DNA of 64,000 nucleotides from Lotus japonicus (lineage: Eukaryota; Streptophyta; Magnoliopsida; Fabales; Fabaceae): assembly GCF_012489685.1 (NCBI RefSeq), contig NC_080043.1, positions 9,736,501 through 9,800,500 of the forward strand. Direction: 5' to 3'. Positions 48,901 to 59,800 of this stretch are shown here, one piece after another. Every line of letters starts with the position of its first letter. Position 1 is the first letter of the stretch. Position numbers and translations under genes: made by a program. Below the pieces are notes generated by a model. The model was not told where the DNA came from, searched no databases, and saw only the letters and a list, made by a program, of their open reading frames with translations.

Positions 48901-51900
48901 GCCACTCAACTCTGTCGTTCTCTCCCCTTCTTCTCTCATCTCTGCGAGCCTTCACTCATCCTCTCGCGCGAACACCAGCACAACTTCCTCCTCCGGCGCA
49001 ACTTCGTCCTCCTCCGACGCGGCTTCCTCCTCCTTTTGATCAAATCCAATCTGATGATGAATGGATAACTAAAGAGGTAAATGTAGAGGAGAATGAGATT
49101 AATGGTCATGATGATACTTTGGATGTCATTGAATTAGTTCAAGACAACAATGAGAATTTGATCCTTGATCCTAATGTTGGAGGGTCTAAGTCTATCTCAT
49201 CTGAGGAAGAACTTGATTGTGATGATGGAGATGATGATTCTAGTTGTCCTAAAGTCGGTGGTGTTATAGGATTTTAAATTTGGATGATTGGTGACTTATT
49301 TGTTCTTGTTTTATGTTTATCCTAACTTGTATTGATGTTTTGTTAACTTGTTATGACTTATGTACCTTAGATTTTGACATTTGGTAATTTTATGCATGGT
49401 TTTAATTGTCATTATTGGATAATTTGGATAATTTTTAGTGCTATTAGTGTGACTTAATTATTATTATAGTTTTAAAAGTATTATTTTTGCACGAGGTAAT
49501 CTCTTACGAGATTAGGTTACGAGATTACCTCCCCTCCACGAGATTAGGTAATATCTAGAGATTGACAACCATAATAATAACTACAAGTATGAAACTATAA
49601 ATTTCACTCAAAATATTAAAACAGAGAAGTTATTACATAAGGTTTGAAGATAACTTGATTAACCCCAAGGGTTGGTGGAGTATGATTGGATTTTGTTTTT
49701 TTAAAGAAACTTATATAACATATATAATGATTGGATTTTGTATCAAACATATTGTAGGTTTGAGCCTCCAATAATCCCCTTAAGGTAAGGTAAAATTAAG
49801 TCTGTTGTAAATTCTCTTTAAGCCTAAAATTTTTCCTGCCTTGTATTGAGGCTCCATCCCTCTCACCCTAAATTTATAATTATAAATCAAACTTCGGATC
49901 ATGGGTAGTAAAGTTAGACCTAACCTAACATATTCATGATGCAAAATTTTATATTATGCTCTTATATCACAAAATTTTACTTACAACAAACGATCGTCTC
50001 AAGCTATCAAACTCTTTGGCATAGGATGACTTCAACTTGAACCTTATTGCCCATATTACAAGTAACGTGGCCACGAGAGTAATGAAATCTAGCAAAGCGT
50101 AGATGTTACCCACCATCAACAAGTCAAAGCTTAATCTCGTTAATAGGGATAAAGCTGTGATCTCTTGGGTCTTAAGTGATAAACCTGAAAAATAGAATTA
50201 GACAATTTTTCTTAGGACTCGTCAGTTGCAAGTATAAAACGAAAATAACAAGTTAAAGGTCATCAAGTAACTGTTGACATTTCAATGAACACTTCAAATT
50301 AAAAACCATTCTCAACTCATACTAAATAGTAAATATATACTCCATCAGAAAGTTTGTAGTTTAAGGTTGTGGCACAAAGAGTAAAAAAACAATTATTGAT
50401 AGCATAATTTGACTAGATTGCTCTTATTTAATTTTACTAGTATGATGTGCAACTATTAAATTATACTTAGATAGAGAATAATGTAATTAATAGAGAAGAC
50501 TTGTGGTTGGTTAATATGAAAGGTGATAAGTGAGAGAAAATGTATTAAATGAGGGTAGAGGTGGAAAAAATTAGCAAAAAATGCATTGGTTTTCTAAAAC
50601 AACAAATATTTTGGTATATTAAAAAATGGTGCAAAACAACAAACTTTCTGGAACGGAGGGAGTAATATTCTTTATGGCGTTACGTTGTGGGTCTTTCTTT
50701 GTGGGTCCTGTGGTTTGCACTACCTAGGTGGTTCTCTCTTGTAAGTATCGTGTGAAATATATGACTGTACCTATCGTTGTGTTCGGCTTTAATAGCACCT
50801 CTCCTAAGGGTGTAATCGTTACGAGTTGTTTGCTTGTAGTTTCTCTAGAGGTGTTTGGAGGGTCTTTACTTTACTGTAGTGACCAGATTTTTGTCAGTAT
50901 TATTTGACTTGATTAATGTATCTATGTTGAGAGATGATGTATCTCAACTTTATCTATATTTATATATATTTTTTGACTTTCAAAAAAAATAAGACACTTA
51001 TATTTCTCAACAAAATAAGCTCCGCGTTGACTCACATGTGTTAGAATATTTAGTGTAATTTGTATTATTTTTTGTTTATTGATTTATTATTTCTTTAAAA
51101 AAATTTCATTTATCATGACATTTATTGTTCATATTGAAATTAGATTTCTATCATCTTGTTGCCTTTGGTGGTGGTGCATAGCCTTGGATGGCTCAGCTTG
51201 CAGGACAGAGTTGCAGTGACACAAATTAAAGATGGGTGTACATGTAGAAGACACTCAGAGGCTTAAATTTTTCCCTTTGGCTCTGTTGAATAGTGACGTT
51301 CCAAAGGACTTTCGGACAGGTAAGAATGTATCCTACAACCATTTGAAGGTGCTAGGATATAGAGCATTTGCTCATGTTCCGAAAGATAAGAGATAAAAAT
51401 CAACTCGAAATCGAAAGGAACCATCTTATTAAGAAATGGAAACAAAAAATTCGGACAACTATGGGATCTTGTTGAAAAAAAGATTATTAGAAGCATGGAT
51501 GATGTTGTCTTCTTTGAAGTTATTGAACATATTCAGAAGGGTGATAAGCCAGTTAGCTATAGAGAATTTCGAATCAATATGGATCTTGTACCTCTTCCAA
51601 AATATTATAAGGGATATGCAATAAAAGATATTGGAAATGAGGAAAATGAACTTCCAATTGATAATAGTTCAACTAAAGAAGTAGTTGATACTAATAGCAG
51701 TGGTGGTCCTGATGATGACATGGTTGAAGACTACAACTCTCTTAGGAGTGGTAATGTTATTAAATTGGATAGTGCTTGGTTTGACTACAACTTTGAATCT
51801 AAATGTGGTGCAACTAAATGTGAAGACTCCGTGTCCTCTTAGACTGAGATGTTGGAGAAGGGTTAAAGAGAAAACTACGTCTTACTTTTGGACATCAATT

Positions 51901-52705
51901 TAGATGGGCGAACACAATCAAATAACCTGCTAGGTTTGTTTTGTTTTATTACTTCTCTGTTTCTTCTGTATTCCCCCTCTGTTTTTATGTTGTACTTGGG
52001 TGGCACCCCTTGTGCCTTTTAATTCAATTTGGCTTACCCAACAAAAAAAACCTGCTAGGTGTTTTTCCATCAAGTCCATAAATAATTAAATATATGTAAA
52101 ATAGATGGATAGTTTATTCATATCAAAATAATAATTCTTATAGAACAAAGTTTGATTCACTAACTAAATCAGATCAAATCAATTATTTTGATTTATTGAC
52201 TCAATTAAATCAAACCAATTACGAATGCTAACCTCACAATTGCGTTCATGAGTATATAACTATGTATCCTCCACACGTTACCCATTGCTAACATAATTGA
52301 ATTTTAAAAGGTAAATAACTCTCCTTCAAATGGTGAAAGGGAGATAAAAACTAAGCAGCCTATCCCATAACTTAAAATAAAAATCCTAGGCTTTCATATG
52401 CACATGAATATGAGGTTTATCTAGCAAAATAATTAACAATCGCAATTAACCATTTTGACAAATTGGAAAGAAAACGTACCTGAGCAGGTCTTGCGGGAAA
52501 AGAGCTTGTGTATGAGAACAATAATCCCAACAAAATGAATTGATCGAGAAGCTATGAAGAAATAGATCGGATTATAAATTAACTTTAGAGCCACAATTGC
52601 AAAAACCAAAAGAAATGCCCCCAAAATGATCTTCACTCTCTTAGATCCCTTCCTCAACCATTCAAACAAAACATTCATCATTGGAGAATCCTTCTTTGTT
52701 CCCAT
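42938..52705 (-). CDS. ERD2-like (ERP-type) seven-TM protein, tandem copy B
   Basis: Six exons: 52705-52480, 50184-49985, 46039-45899, 45819-45739, 44305-44178 and 42977-42938; 271 residues, one fewer than A and C because of a codon lost in exon 1 (KLIYNP for KFTIYNP). Splice phases equal copy A. Exon 1 is nearly identical to A (MGTKKDSPMMNVLFEWLRKG). Core motifs are present: SLKTQEITAL, RFKLKSSYAKEFD, LNRISWAF, VLPQLHYLQNAK and ILADFCYYYMK, and the last exon again gives SFIQGQLLRKMPI. No stop or frameshift is seen despite 9 kb of introns loaded with insertions: TRIM and retroposon in intron 4; SINE, TIR element and solo LTR in intron 2; MITE, LINE and copia in intron 1. It is probably still functional, though intron 2 (3.9 kb) could affect splicing. 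Confidence 0.9.
44778..45334 (-). mobile_element. TRIM (miniature LTR retrotransposon) in intron 4 of copy B
   Basis: Two direct repeats, 44778-44987 (210 bp) and 45132-45334 (203 bp), both start TGTTGGGCC and end ACACAACA. The 144-bp interior reads, on the minus strand, ATGGTTTCAGAGCC right after the right repeat (primer site for initiator-Met tRNA, usual form TGGTATCAGAGC). It ends CTTGAGGGGGAGAA (polypurine tract) before the left repeat. No coding capacity. The flanks TTTGT and TTTAT agree at 4 of 5 bases with a 5-bp target duplication. Copy A has the empty site near 37745. Confidence 0.85.
45420..45587 (-). mobile_element. Antisense retroposon fragment with target duplication, intron 4 of copy B
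   Basis: A T-run at about 45437-45447 (A-tail on minus) opens a purine-rich insert. ATTGACCTAAATA flanks it at 45407-45419 and 45588-45600. Copy A has the unduplicated sequence (ATTGACCCAAATA) near 37819. Confidence 0.65.
46304..46448 (+). mobile_element. tRNA-derived SINE with 12-bp target duplication, intron 2 of copy B
   Basis: 145 bp. Box A-like TAGCTCAAGTGATAAGAG is at 46318, box B-like GAGTTCGAACC is 60 bases later at 46382, and the 3' end is TGCCTATAAAAAAA. TAGTCAGATAAA flanks it at 46292-46303 and 46449-46460. Related copies are at 57630 (+) and 59000-59105 (-). Confidence 0.8.
46979..49572. mobile_element. TIR DNA transposon (hAT-like?) interrupted by a solo LTR, intron 2 of copy B
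   Basis: Left end ATGGTTGGCAATCTCTAAAG and, reverse-complemented, right end ATGGTTGTCAATCTCTAGAT form 20-bp-plus terminal inverted repeats at 46979 and 49572. Several ACGAGATTA words lie just inside both ends, in both orientations, typical of subterminal transposase sites. Without the LTR the element is about 0.97 kb. A remnant 80-codon frame (49035-49277, FDQIQSDDEW..., acidic, DDGDDDSS) looks like a transposase C-terminal tail. Flanks share TAATAA words, but an exact 8-bp duplication is not clear. Copy A lacks it. Confidence 0.65.
47040..48654 (+). mobile_element. Solo LTR, about 1.6 kb, possibly Athila-type
   Basis: It starts TGATAAGTGCTC at 47040 and ends CCTTTATCA at 48654, giving short inverted ends TGATAA/TTATCA. 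The flanks CATGT (47035-47039) and CACGT (48655-48659) match at 4 of 5 bases, as expected for a 5-bp target duplication. No interior is present. The left third holds six or more copies of a palindromic word GGCGCTTAGC(A/G)CCA. Length and ends recall Athila/Cyclops-type LTRs. Strand is assumed from the TG...CA reading and is unproved. Confidence 0.65.
50340..50662. mobile_element. Stowaway-type MITE in intron 1 of copy B
   Basis: Right end reverse-complemented reads CTCCCTCCGTTCCAGAAAGT and left end reads CTCCATCAGAAAGTTTGTAG. These are the common Stowaway terminus, flanked by TA at 50338 and 50663. It has 323 bp of AT-rich interior. Confidence 0.75.
50665..50990 (+). mobile_element. LINE-type 3' tail with A-run, intron 1 of copy B
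   Basis: A T/G-rich untranslated-like segment ends in an A-run at about 50982-50989, directly next to the MITE. Copy A has the uninterrupted flank (TAAATATATAAGACAC near 39223), so MITE and LINE both landed at the same site after duplication. Confidence 0.6.
51160..51842 (+). pseudogene. Copia integrase C-terminal / linker fragment, intron 1 of copy B
   Basis: Frames on + give FLRNGNKKFG-like and LWDLVEKKIIRS, then from 51495 MDDVVFFEVIEHIQKGDKPV and LVPLPKYYKGYAI, ending at a stop at 51842. The order fits the copia block GYRLWDPxxKKIIRSRDVVFFE that links integrase to reverse transcriptase. Nothing of reverse transcriptase follows. The shorter copy in gene A shows it predates the duplication. 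Confidence 0.6.
51936..52048 (+). mobile_element. Short retroposon tail with 12-bp target duplication, intron 1 of copy B
   Basis: 113 bases ending in an A-run. AACCTGCTAGGT lies on both sides (51924-51935 and 52049-52060). Copy A has the empty site (AACCTGCTAGG near 39790). Confidence 0.8.
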
Positions 52706-54040
52706 TGTGTATTCAGCAAAAATTCACTCAAACACAGTTTGTATCAGTTATTTAGATTGAGAGAGCACTAGTAAAGAACTAAAGATTAGAAAAATATTTT
52801 TATTGAAGAGATAGAGAGGCGTTATGCACTAGAGGATGAGGTTATATTAATGGGGTGGAATAAAATATCTAATATTTGGAAATGAATGTTAGGTTTTCTA
52901 ATATAAAATATATATTGGTAAATGTAAATATTTTTACATTTATTGAATATTATAAAAATACTTAAAGAGTACAATTTCTAAGATAAGTGATTAAATTTTT
53001 AGAATAATAAGAAAATAAGTAATTATAAATATAAATATAATTACATATAATCAATTTAACAATAACATGACTTCAATATTTATTAAGAGAAAAGATCAAA
53101 ATAATATATATTAAATTATTTTAAGAACATTATTTTTTTTCAAAAAAAATATTATTGATAGGATAAAAGGAGATGTGAACACTCTTCTCAATTAGAGTTT
53201 ATTATTTAAATATCAAAACAAAAATAGTTATATATTAATTAATAATTATATCTATATTTGTAAAAAAACCTAATTTTAAAATTTATAAAAAAACTACATT
53301 TATGAATTAATTTTTAGAAATTAATTAATTTTTTGTATTTTTAGAAAATATGAAAATATTCAAATTCTTGATTATTTTGAGAGTGACTTCTAAAAGATTT
53401 AAATTAAATCTGTATTTCGAAATAAAATAGATTACGGTTAACGTAAAATAGAGAAAAAAGTTCCAACCTTTTTAAAAAAGTATTTATGAATTTAAAATAT
53501 TTAAAAGAAAATATTTGCGAGTTTAATTAGTTTAATTTTAATGAGACAACATATTTTAGCTAAAGTATTTTTTAAAAATTATTTTTAATGTAAAACGGCC
53601 GAGATTTGAAAAAAAAAAACTAAAATTTATAAGTGATTAATCATTTCTAAACAACAATGAGGTCATACATTCAAAGAATGAATGGAAGGAAATATATAAC
53701 ATGGAGAAGTATAACATGGATTTAATGGGGTTAATTTGATGCACCATTTTTGTTTCTTCAGATGTGTATGGGAAAGCATGGAGAAATTATGAATTGGGAA
53801 TCAGAGAAAAACTAGGTGGAGACGAAGAGGGATTGACAAAATTAAATGATGAGAGAGAAAATAAGATTTTAATTTAAAATATTTAATATTAAATTACAAA
53901 TTTAACCTTCATTTGAATTTGGTTTAAAGAAGAGGAGGTTGAAGTTTTTTGTCCAAATAAAAAGGTGTTGCTTGCTAACTTACTCCTTCATAAAATCAAG
54001 TGGGAGTAAGTTAACATTCTCATATATATATATATATATG
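52706..54040. other. AT-rich spacer upstream of copy B
   Basis: Promoter side of copy B followed by very AT-rich DNA and a (TA)n run at about 54022-54040. No gene. Confidence 0.65.
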
Positions 54041-54900
54041 AACAAGACCCCTCGTCATAATAGAGGTCCCGCCTATATTGTTTATTTGCTGAACTAGATC
54101 GCAAAGATGACGAGGCATATAGGGGGTGGGTGAATGGGCCGGAATGTAAGAATTAGACAAGGACCGTTCGATGGCAGGTATAGTTTTGTAAGGGTTGTTT
54201 ATAGAGTTATTTATAGAGTTTTATACACCCCTATTTATAATGATGAGGCCCAATAGCCAAATTAGGTTAATTATTTATATAGTTTTGTACACCTCTATAT
54301 AAGGGAATACTTGTATCTCGAGGGGCGACTTTTACCCTTTATGACATAGGCGGATAAGCTATTACATAACCCTACCTCCGCTAGGGTTTTCGGTCTATTA
54401 CCGTCACTATTGTTTCTATGCAAAACAATTGACATCGTCTGCGGAGATTGGTAAAACGACTCCTTAATCACGTGAATATGATCATGTCAGATGCGGTGCA
54501 GCGGCGCGTTTCACAGCTGCGTCCTCAAATCCATAGAGACTTGGTGGTAGGTGTGCAACCGGTGCAACGCGACCCCGTTTAAGCAAATCTGGGCCATGCT
54601 AGGCCAGTTCTGGGGGTGCAGCAACCTCGGAGACCTTTGCCACCGCCACCACCGTCGCCTCCACCTTCTTCGCCTCATTAACCTCCTCCCCACTTCCTCT
54701 ACCGCCACCACCACCTCTAGTGGGGACCTAGGAGGATAGAGTGAAGATGATAAACAATATTTATGATATTCAGCGTCACAACGAGCATCTACAAGCTCAA
54801 CTGGACTCTCTTTTCCATGAGAGAGTGACCGTCAAGAGGATGGCTTGCGAGAAGCAGAGACGGTGGTGGAGTTTCAATAATTATCTTGATATCTTATAGA
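54041..54900 (+). mobile_element. LTR end, primer site and leader of a third gypsy (Tat-like) element
   Basis: A TATATAAGGG TATA box near 54297 is followed by GGGTTTTCGGTCTATTACCG and then ACAATTGACATCGTCTGCGG at about 54426, a degenerate Tat primer site. After it comes a GC-rich leader with CCGCCACCACC repeats (about 54640-54715). An ATGATAAACAAT start lies near 54747 with a short helical frame (IYDIQRHNEHLQAQLDSLFH) that may be gag-derived. No pol follows. Confidence 0.45.
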
Positions 54901-54904
54901 TTTA

Positions 54905-55135
54905 CCTTGGCTCATTGAGCAAGGTAATGCTTATGGATTTTCCTTGGCTCTGTGGGCAAGCTTATGAACTATGTGTCATTCTGGATCCGTGACCAGAGAC
55001 ATGTTTTGATAAATGTTCCCTAGCTCCACAACTGATTTCCTTGGCTCTGTTAGCAAGGATGATTCCAATGTGTTGCCTTGGTCACGTGGACAAGGTTTTT
55101 TTTTTTTGGCTCTGTGAGCAAAGCCATATAATTCT
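54905..55135 (+). repeat. Cluster of hairpin-forming CCTTGGCTC...GAGCAAGG words
   Basis: Five or six near-copies of a 20-bp imperfect palindrome (stem CCTTG/CAAGG, loop GCTCTGTGAG-like) occur near 54907, 54941, 55040, 55067 and 55110, separated by 15-80 unrelated bases. They lie inside the leader of the gypsy remnant. Confidence 0.6.
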
Positions 55136-55559
55136 TATGTCTGATCAATATGGATATTTAGGTGGAACTGATCATGATATGTCTGCTTATGTGTGACTCA
55201 TTTATGTTATATTATTCTCTGAAATGATTGTGTTAAATTGCCTCTCACCGTTATATTATTTGTCTTGTTGTTTATCTCCTCTTTTATTAGTAGTGGACAC
55301 TGATGAAGATTGTGCTGCTCAGAGACGTAGGGTAAGATCATGGGTGTAGGTCGAGTATTGTACGTTTTGCGCTGAAGTTATTAAGCTATGGTAGCTATCT
55401 GTGTTCCATAGAGTTTGGTTCTTAATTGTACTTGAAATGTTTACAGAAAGTTTTTTATTGGAGCCGTAATTTAGAGACATGTTGATTTTAATGATTTGAA
55501 TAATAAAGAAGAAGTTTAAAATTTCTAGTCAAGTACTACACTAATAGGCCCTAGCTTTC

Positions 55560-55790
55560 ATCTCGAGTACGGACGTCACAGTTAGCTTTCCTTCGAAGTT
55601 GAACCGGTTTGTTGGCTTTAGGGGTTGAATTGTTCTCTTCTTTGGTGGTTGTTTGGCTAGGTTGAATCTCATTAACTCATTTGGCTGTCCTTCTTTTTGT
55701 GGGGTCTTTATTCCTTTATTAAAGGATTGTATATATGTGCCTCTTTCATGAATATACTTTTTTCTTTATGTGTAATTTGTTTAGATTTTA
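55560..55790 (+). mobile_element. Retroposon 3' tail, diverged
   Basis: The T/G-rich style (GGTTGTTTGGCTAGGTTG, ATTAAAGGATTGTATATATG) matches the other LINE tails of the window, but the A-run is lost and no target duplication is visible. Confidence 0.35.
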
Positions 55791-55904
55791 AATTTATGAA
55801 ATCTATTAATTAAGTTCTATATTTTACAACTACCAAAAAAAATTAATTTATAATTTTCATTAATAGCTATATTTTATCATTTACATATAAGTCACATATT
55901 TAAC

Positions 55905-56262
55905 TTAAAATCTCTTTCACAACTATGGTGTTGATGACGATGGTGGTCGAGGTGGATGTCACATGGTGACGGTCATGGTGTTGGGGGCAATAGTGATGGT
56001 GGTGGAGGTGATGGTCACGGTAGTGACAGTTGTAGCCGTGGAAGTGGTGGAGGGCGGCGATGACTGTGGAGGTACATAGTAGCTGCAGTGGTGGTGGCGA
56101 GGGCAGTAAAAAAGTGGAGGTGGCAGCAGTGGTGACTAGTGGTGGAAATTGTGGTTTTGGTGATAATGGCGACATTGATAGTGTTAGAGGGTGACAGTGG
56201 TAGGTGGAGGTGGGAGGTGGACGTGGTGGTCGTTGAGGTGGTCGGGGCAGTGACAATGACGG
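55905..56262. repeat. GGTGGT/GATGGT-rich low-complexity block
   Basis: An imperfect trinucleotide-based minisatellite (GGTGGTG, GGTGATGG, GGTGGAGG). Reading frames on both strands are His/Val-rich artefacts. Confidence 0.75.
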
Positions 56263-56858
56263 CGCTACATGACCTTAGAAATTTTGTTGTGTTTTGGAAC
56301 TATTACTTGCACCCAAAAGTATAAATGCCAATAATGCTACTCGGAATTAAAAACATTACTTAAAACAAGTTTTTCCCTCACGAGTTCAATTTCTAGGACA
56401 AATGCTTTTAGTTGGGAAACCAGTGACCCAAATATTAGTGTTTTTTATTTATTTTAACTGGAGTATATATTAAGAAAAAGTTAAGTGGCCATAGAGAGAA
56501 TTACATGAGACAACAATAAGAGAAACACAATTTGGGAACCTCTTCAATCCATACCAAATTGTGCTATTTTGAGTGTTTCTAATTCTTACTTTCTTAGCGA
56601 ATCGGAAGATATTTCTTACCAGCAGTTATTTGGAGTTATACACCACAAAAACCATATATAAAACACCGTCAATAATCCATTTTAAAACAATATATAAAAC
56701 ATAATCTATGTTGCATATAATAAAAAGAGTTCAAACGGAAAAAGAATAAAATCTTACATATATGAAGATAACTAGCAAATAGAAGGATAACTAGCCTCTA
56801 ACTTTTTTTATGTGCATAATTACTAATTAGCACATTGTGCCCCAGCAAATCGATATCC

Positions 56859-59800
56859 TTAAATAGGCATTTTCCTTAAAAGTTGTCCCTGTATGAAGCT
56901 GAGAAAAAAAAAAACAAAGCCAATATGAGTAATGGTTTTCTAACACAAAAATATTTCCATTTTACATTATCTTCACATAATATTTTACTTAATTTCTTCA
57001 TTTTCACTCTCTCCGTTTTCTCTTCCCATCCACAAGTCCATTATGTGCACTTGTTTTCAGATTCAAACATTTTCTCTCCATTTAGTCTCCTATTGATGCG
57101 ATTTTGTCACCTCATGACATAAATGAATCAACTATACTTTCAGAATCAAACAATAGAAACAAATAATTATAAGGTAATTCTACTTTCAATGCCTCTAATA
57201 ATTTTGACATATACATAGGTCTTTTTCAGTCCTCCTCCTTGTTCATGTGTTGCGTTATTGTCCTACTCATAGTCCTATTCTTATCCATCTCAATCTCCAC
57301 TTCAGTATCTAATCAAGATGTTGGTTTTATCGAGAGAGTCGAGAGAAGCATAGAGCCTATTAAGTAGATGGCAAGTAATTTATACACTACCTTCCAATTT
57401 TATCATCCTACAAAAGAGATTAACTTATAAAAGTTTTTATTGTTTTTCCTAGATTACCATAAATTTATCTCTTCAAGTCAAAAACTTTTTCAAATCACAT
57501 TATATTTTTCATATTATTAAATATCAGGGTAAATATGTCAAAAAGTAATTAATGTTTCATAAATAATGAAGAGTGACTTATATTTTAGGGAGATAAACTT
57601 ACTAAATAATATGGGACAAAGAAAGAAAGTAGCAAGTGAGCTAAGGGAAATGAAGAGTATTTAAGAGTCAGGGTTCAAATCCTGATGAATGAACTAATTT
57701 ACTAACAATCAACTAACATTTGCCTCTCACAAAAAACTCTTCAAAAGACTGAAAATGGACGGAATGTTTAATGGCAGTTTTTGAAAACTTTATTTAAAAA
57801 CTGTTTTTAGAAAATTACATATGCAGACACTCAAGAACAAAGAAAAAGGAAAACAGAAAGCCGAACAGGATACAGAGTAGAAACAGAGTCACGGTACAGT
57901 AAGAAGCACAGAGAAAAAACATTGAAATGGCATATAAAGACATGGATGGGAAATTATAGTGCTGGTACAAATATAATAATCAAAGGGCTAGAGGAAGAAC
58001 TACAAGTGGTGCTAGTGAAAATGGAGGAAGAAGGACCGAGTACTTCTCAATTGAGGCAACAACGAATACACATCTTGGGAAGGTTAAGGTATGGTTATAG
58101 ACTTATAGGGCTGAAAAAGCAAAATGGCTGCAGAAATCAAGGGTGAGGACGTTGAAGGAAGGTGATAAATTAAAGAGGGTGAGAAATCACATCTGCAATC
58201 TAACGGTGGCAGTGAACACGATTGAGGATCCTGAGGAAGAAAATAATGCAACTGATGTTTACTGCTAGCTTGAGATGTCAAGTTTTGAATCATGGCAATT
58301 GGTAATGTGATGTTGTTTCTACTAGCCTGATCAGACTTAGGGGCCAATATCTTGCTGTTCTAACATCAAAGGGACCTCTGAAGAAGGGAGTTAGCATGGA
58401 CTGGTGTTGGTAGAAAATATGTAAATATTTATTAGAGTGAATTCACTAGGACAAGTGGTGATAGATGGAGGCAGTGATGTAAAAATTTACTTGTCACTTG
58501 AACACTTAACAATGTTGGTTTGACAACAAAATAAGGTTCGGGAAATATCCATGATGATTGAAAAAGATGTAGATATAATACAGTATGATTGTTATTGTTG
58601 AAACAGTAGCACGAATACAGACCCGATCAGAGTATAGAGAGAAAAATATAAGATATTAATCACGCAGTTCGGTCAAATTGTCTATGTCTGTGATTATTGA
58701 GTAGTTATAGTTCCGTTTACTGATTATGATTCAGAATACCCTAGAATTACAGTGTTACAAACATATATAAAGATAATAATAATTCAGATTACAATAATAC
58801 CCATAAACCGTACGCACAGTGCTTCGCCTCTCACACCTCAATCGCACCCCAACAAACAATTGGACCAAAGGCAAGGGCAAGAGCCGAGGCCACTAACTTA
58901 CTTTATAAAAGAGTAAATATAGGGTAAAGAAACTAACTTACTTTTTAGTAATCAGGTCACTAACTAACCATCAACTAATCGACTAAATCAATATTTCTTC
59001 ATGATACATCGGAAAGATAAATTGCACCTCCTAAGAATTGATCCCTGAATCTCTCCCTACCCAACTCTTATGTTTCTCAGCTCTTACCACTTGAGCTATC
59101 CTAACAGTAGCGTTTAAGAATGCTAATAAAAGCAATTAAGTTTGGGTGAAGATATGTTAAGAAAATAAAAATGTAAAATCAAATAATTTTAATATTTAAA
59201 CATGTTGAATAGGAAAGACTTGGTCTATAAAATAAATTGGTGTAAATACCTTTTCATATAATAGTAACAAAAGTCTGCCAAGATAAATGATTGAACCATT
59301 TCCGCGATAAATGCTGCCGCGAACCAGAAATTTCCATTCTCAATCATAAAAAAGTATAACCCTGGATTTTCATAGCTCTAAAAATAAAAAACTAGAAATA
59401 ATTAGATATGATTCATGAAAAAAAAAAAAAAGTCATCCTTGCAGTCTATAATAGATATAGCTCCTTAAGTCATCATGGAGTATTTTTTTTAACTCTCTTA
59501 TTAAGTATTTGGACAAGCTATTATTTGACATGTACAACTCTTTTTGCAAGCAAACTTCACAAACAAAATATGCAGAATGCATTTGTTCTCCCTAGAACAC
59601 AATCAACGCTTTCCCTAACATTGTTGCATTGTTTTGCGTACATTCTAACTATAAGTTCATACAAGCACACATACGCATGAAGGCAATTTAAAAAATAATT
59701 AGTTAATATTTATTTTTAATTTTTTTGTCATTTTTTCTAAACAAATCATAATAGTTTTTATATTGTGTTAGTTATAGAAGTATAAAGTGAATTGATACAA

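Noticed and set aside
55905..56262. His-rich and Val-rich frames as small proteins
   Set aside because: Low-complexity translations of a GGTGGT-type repeat.
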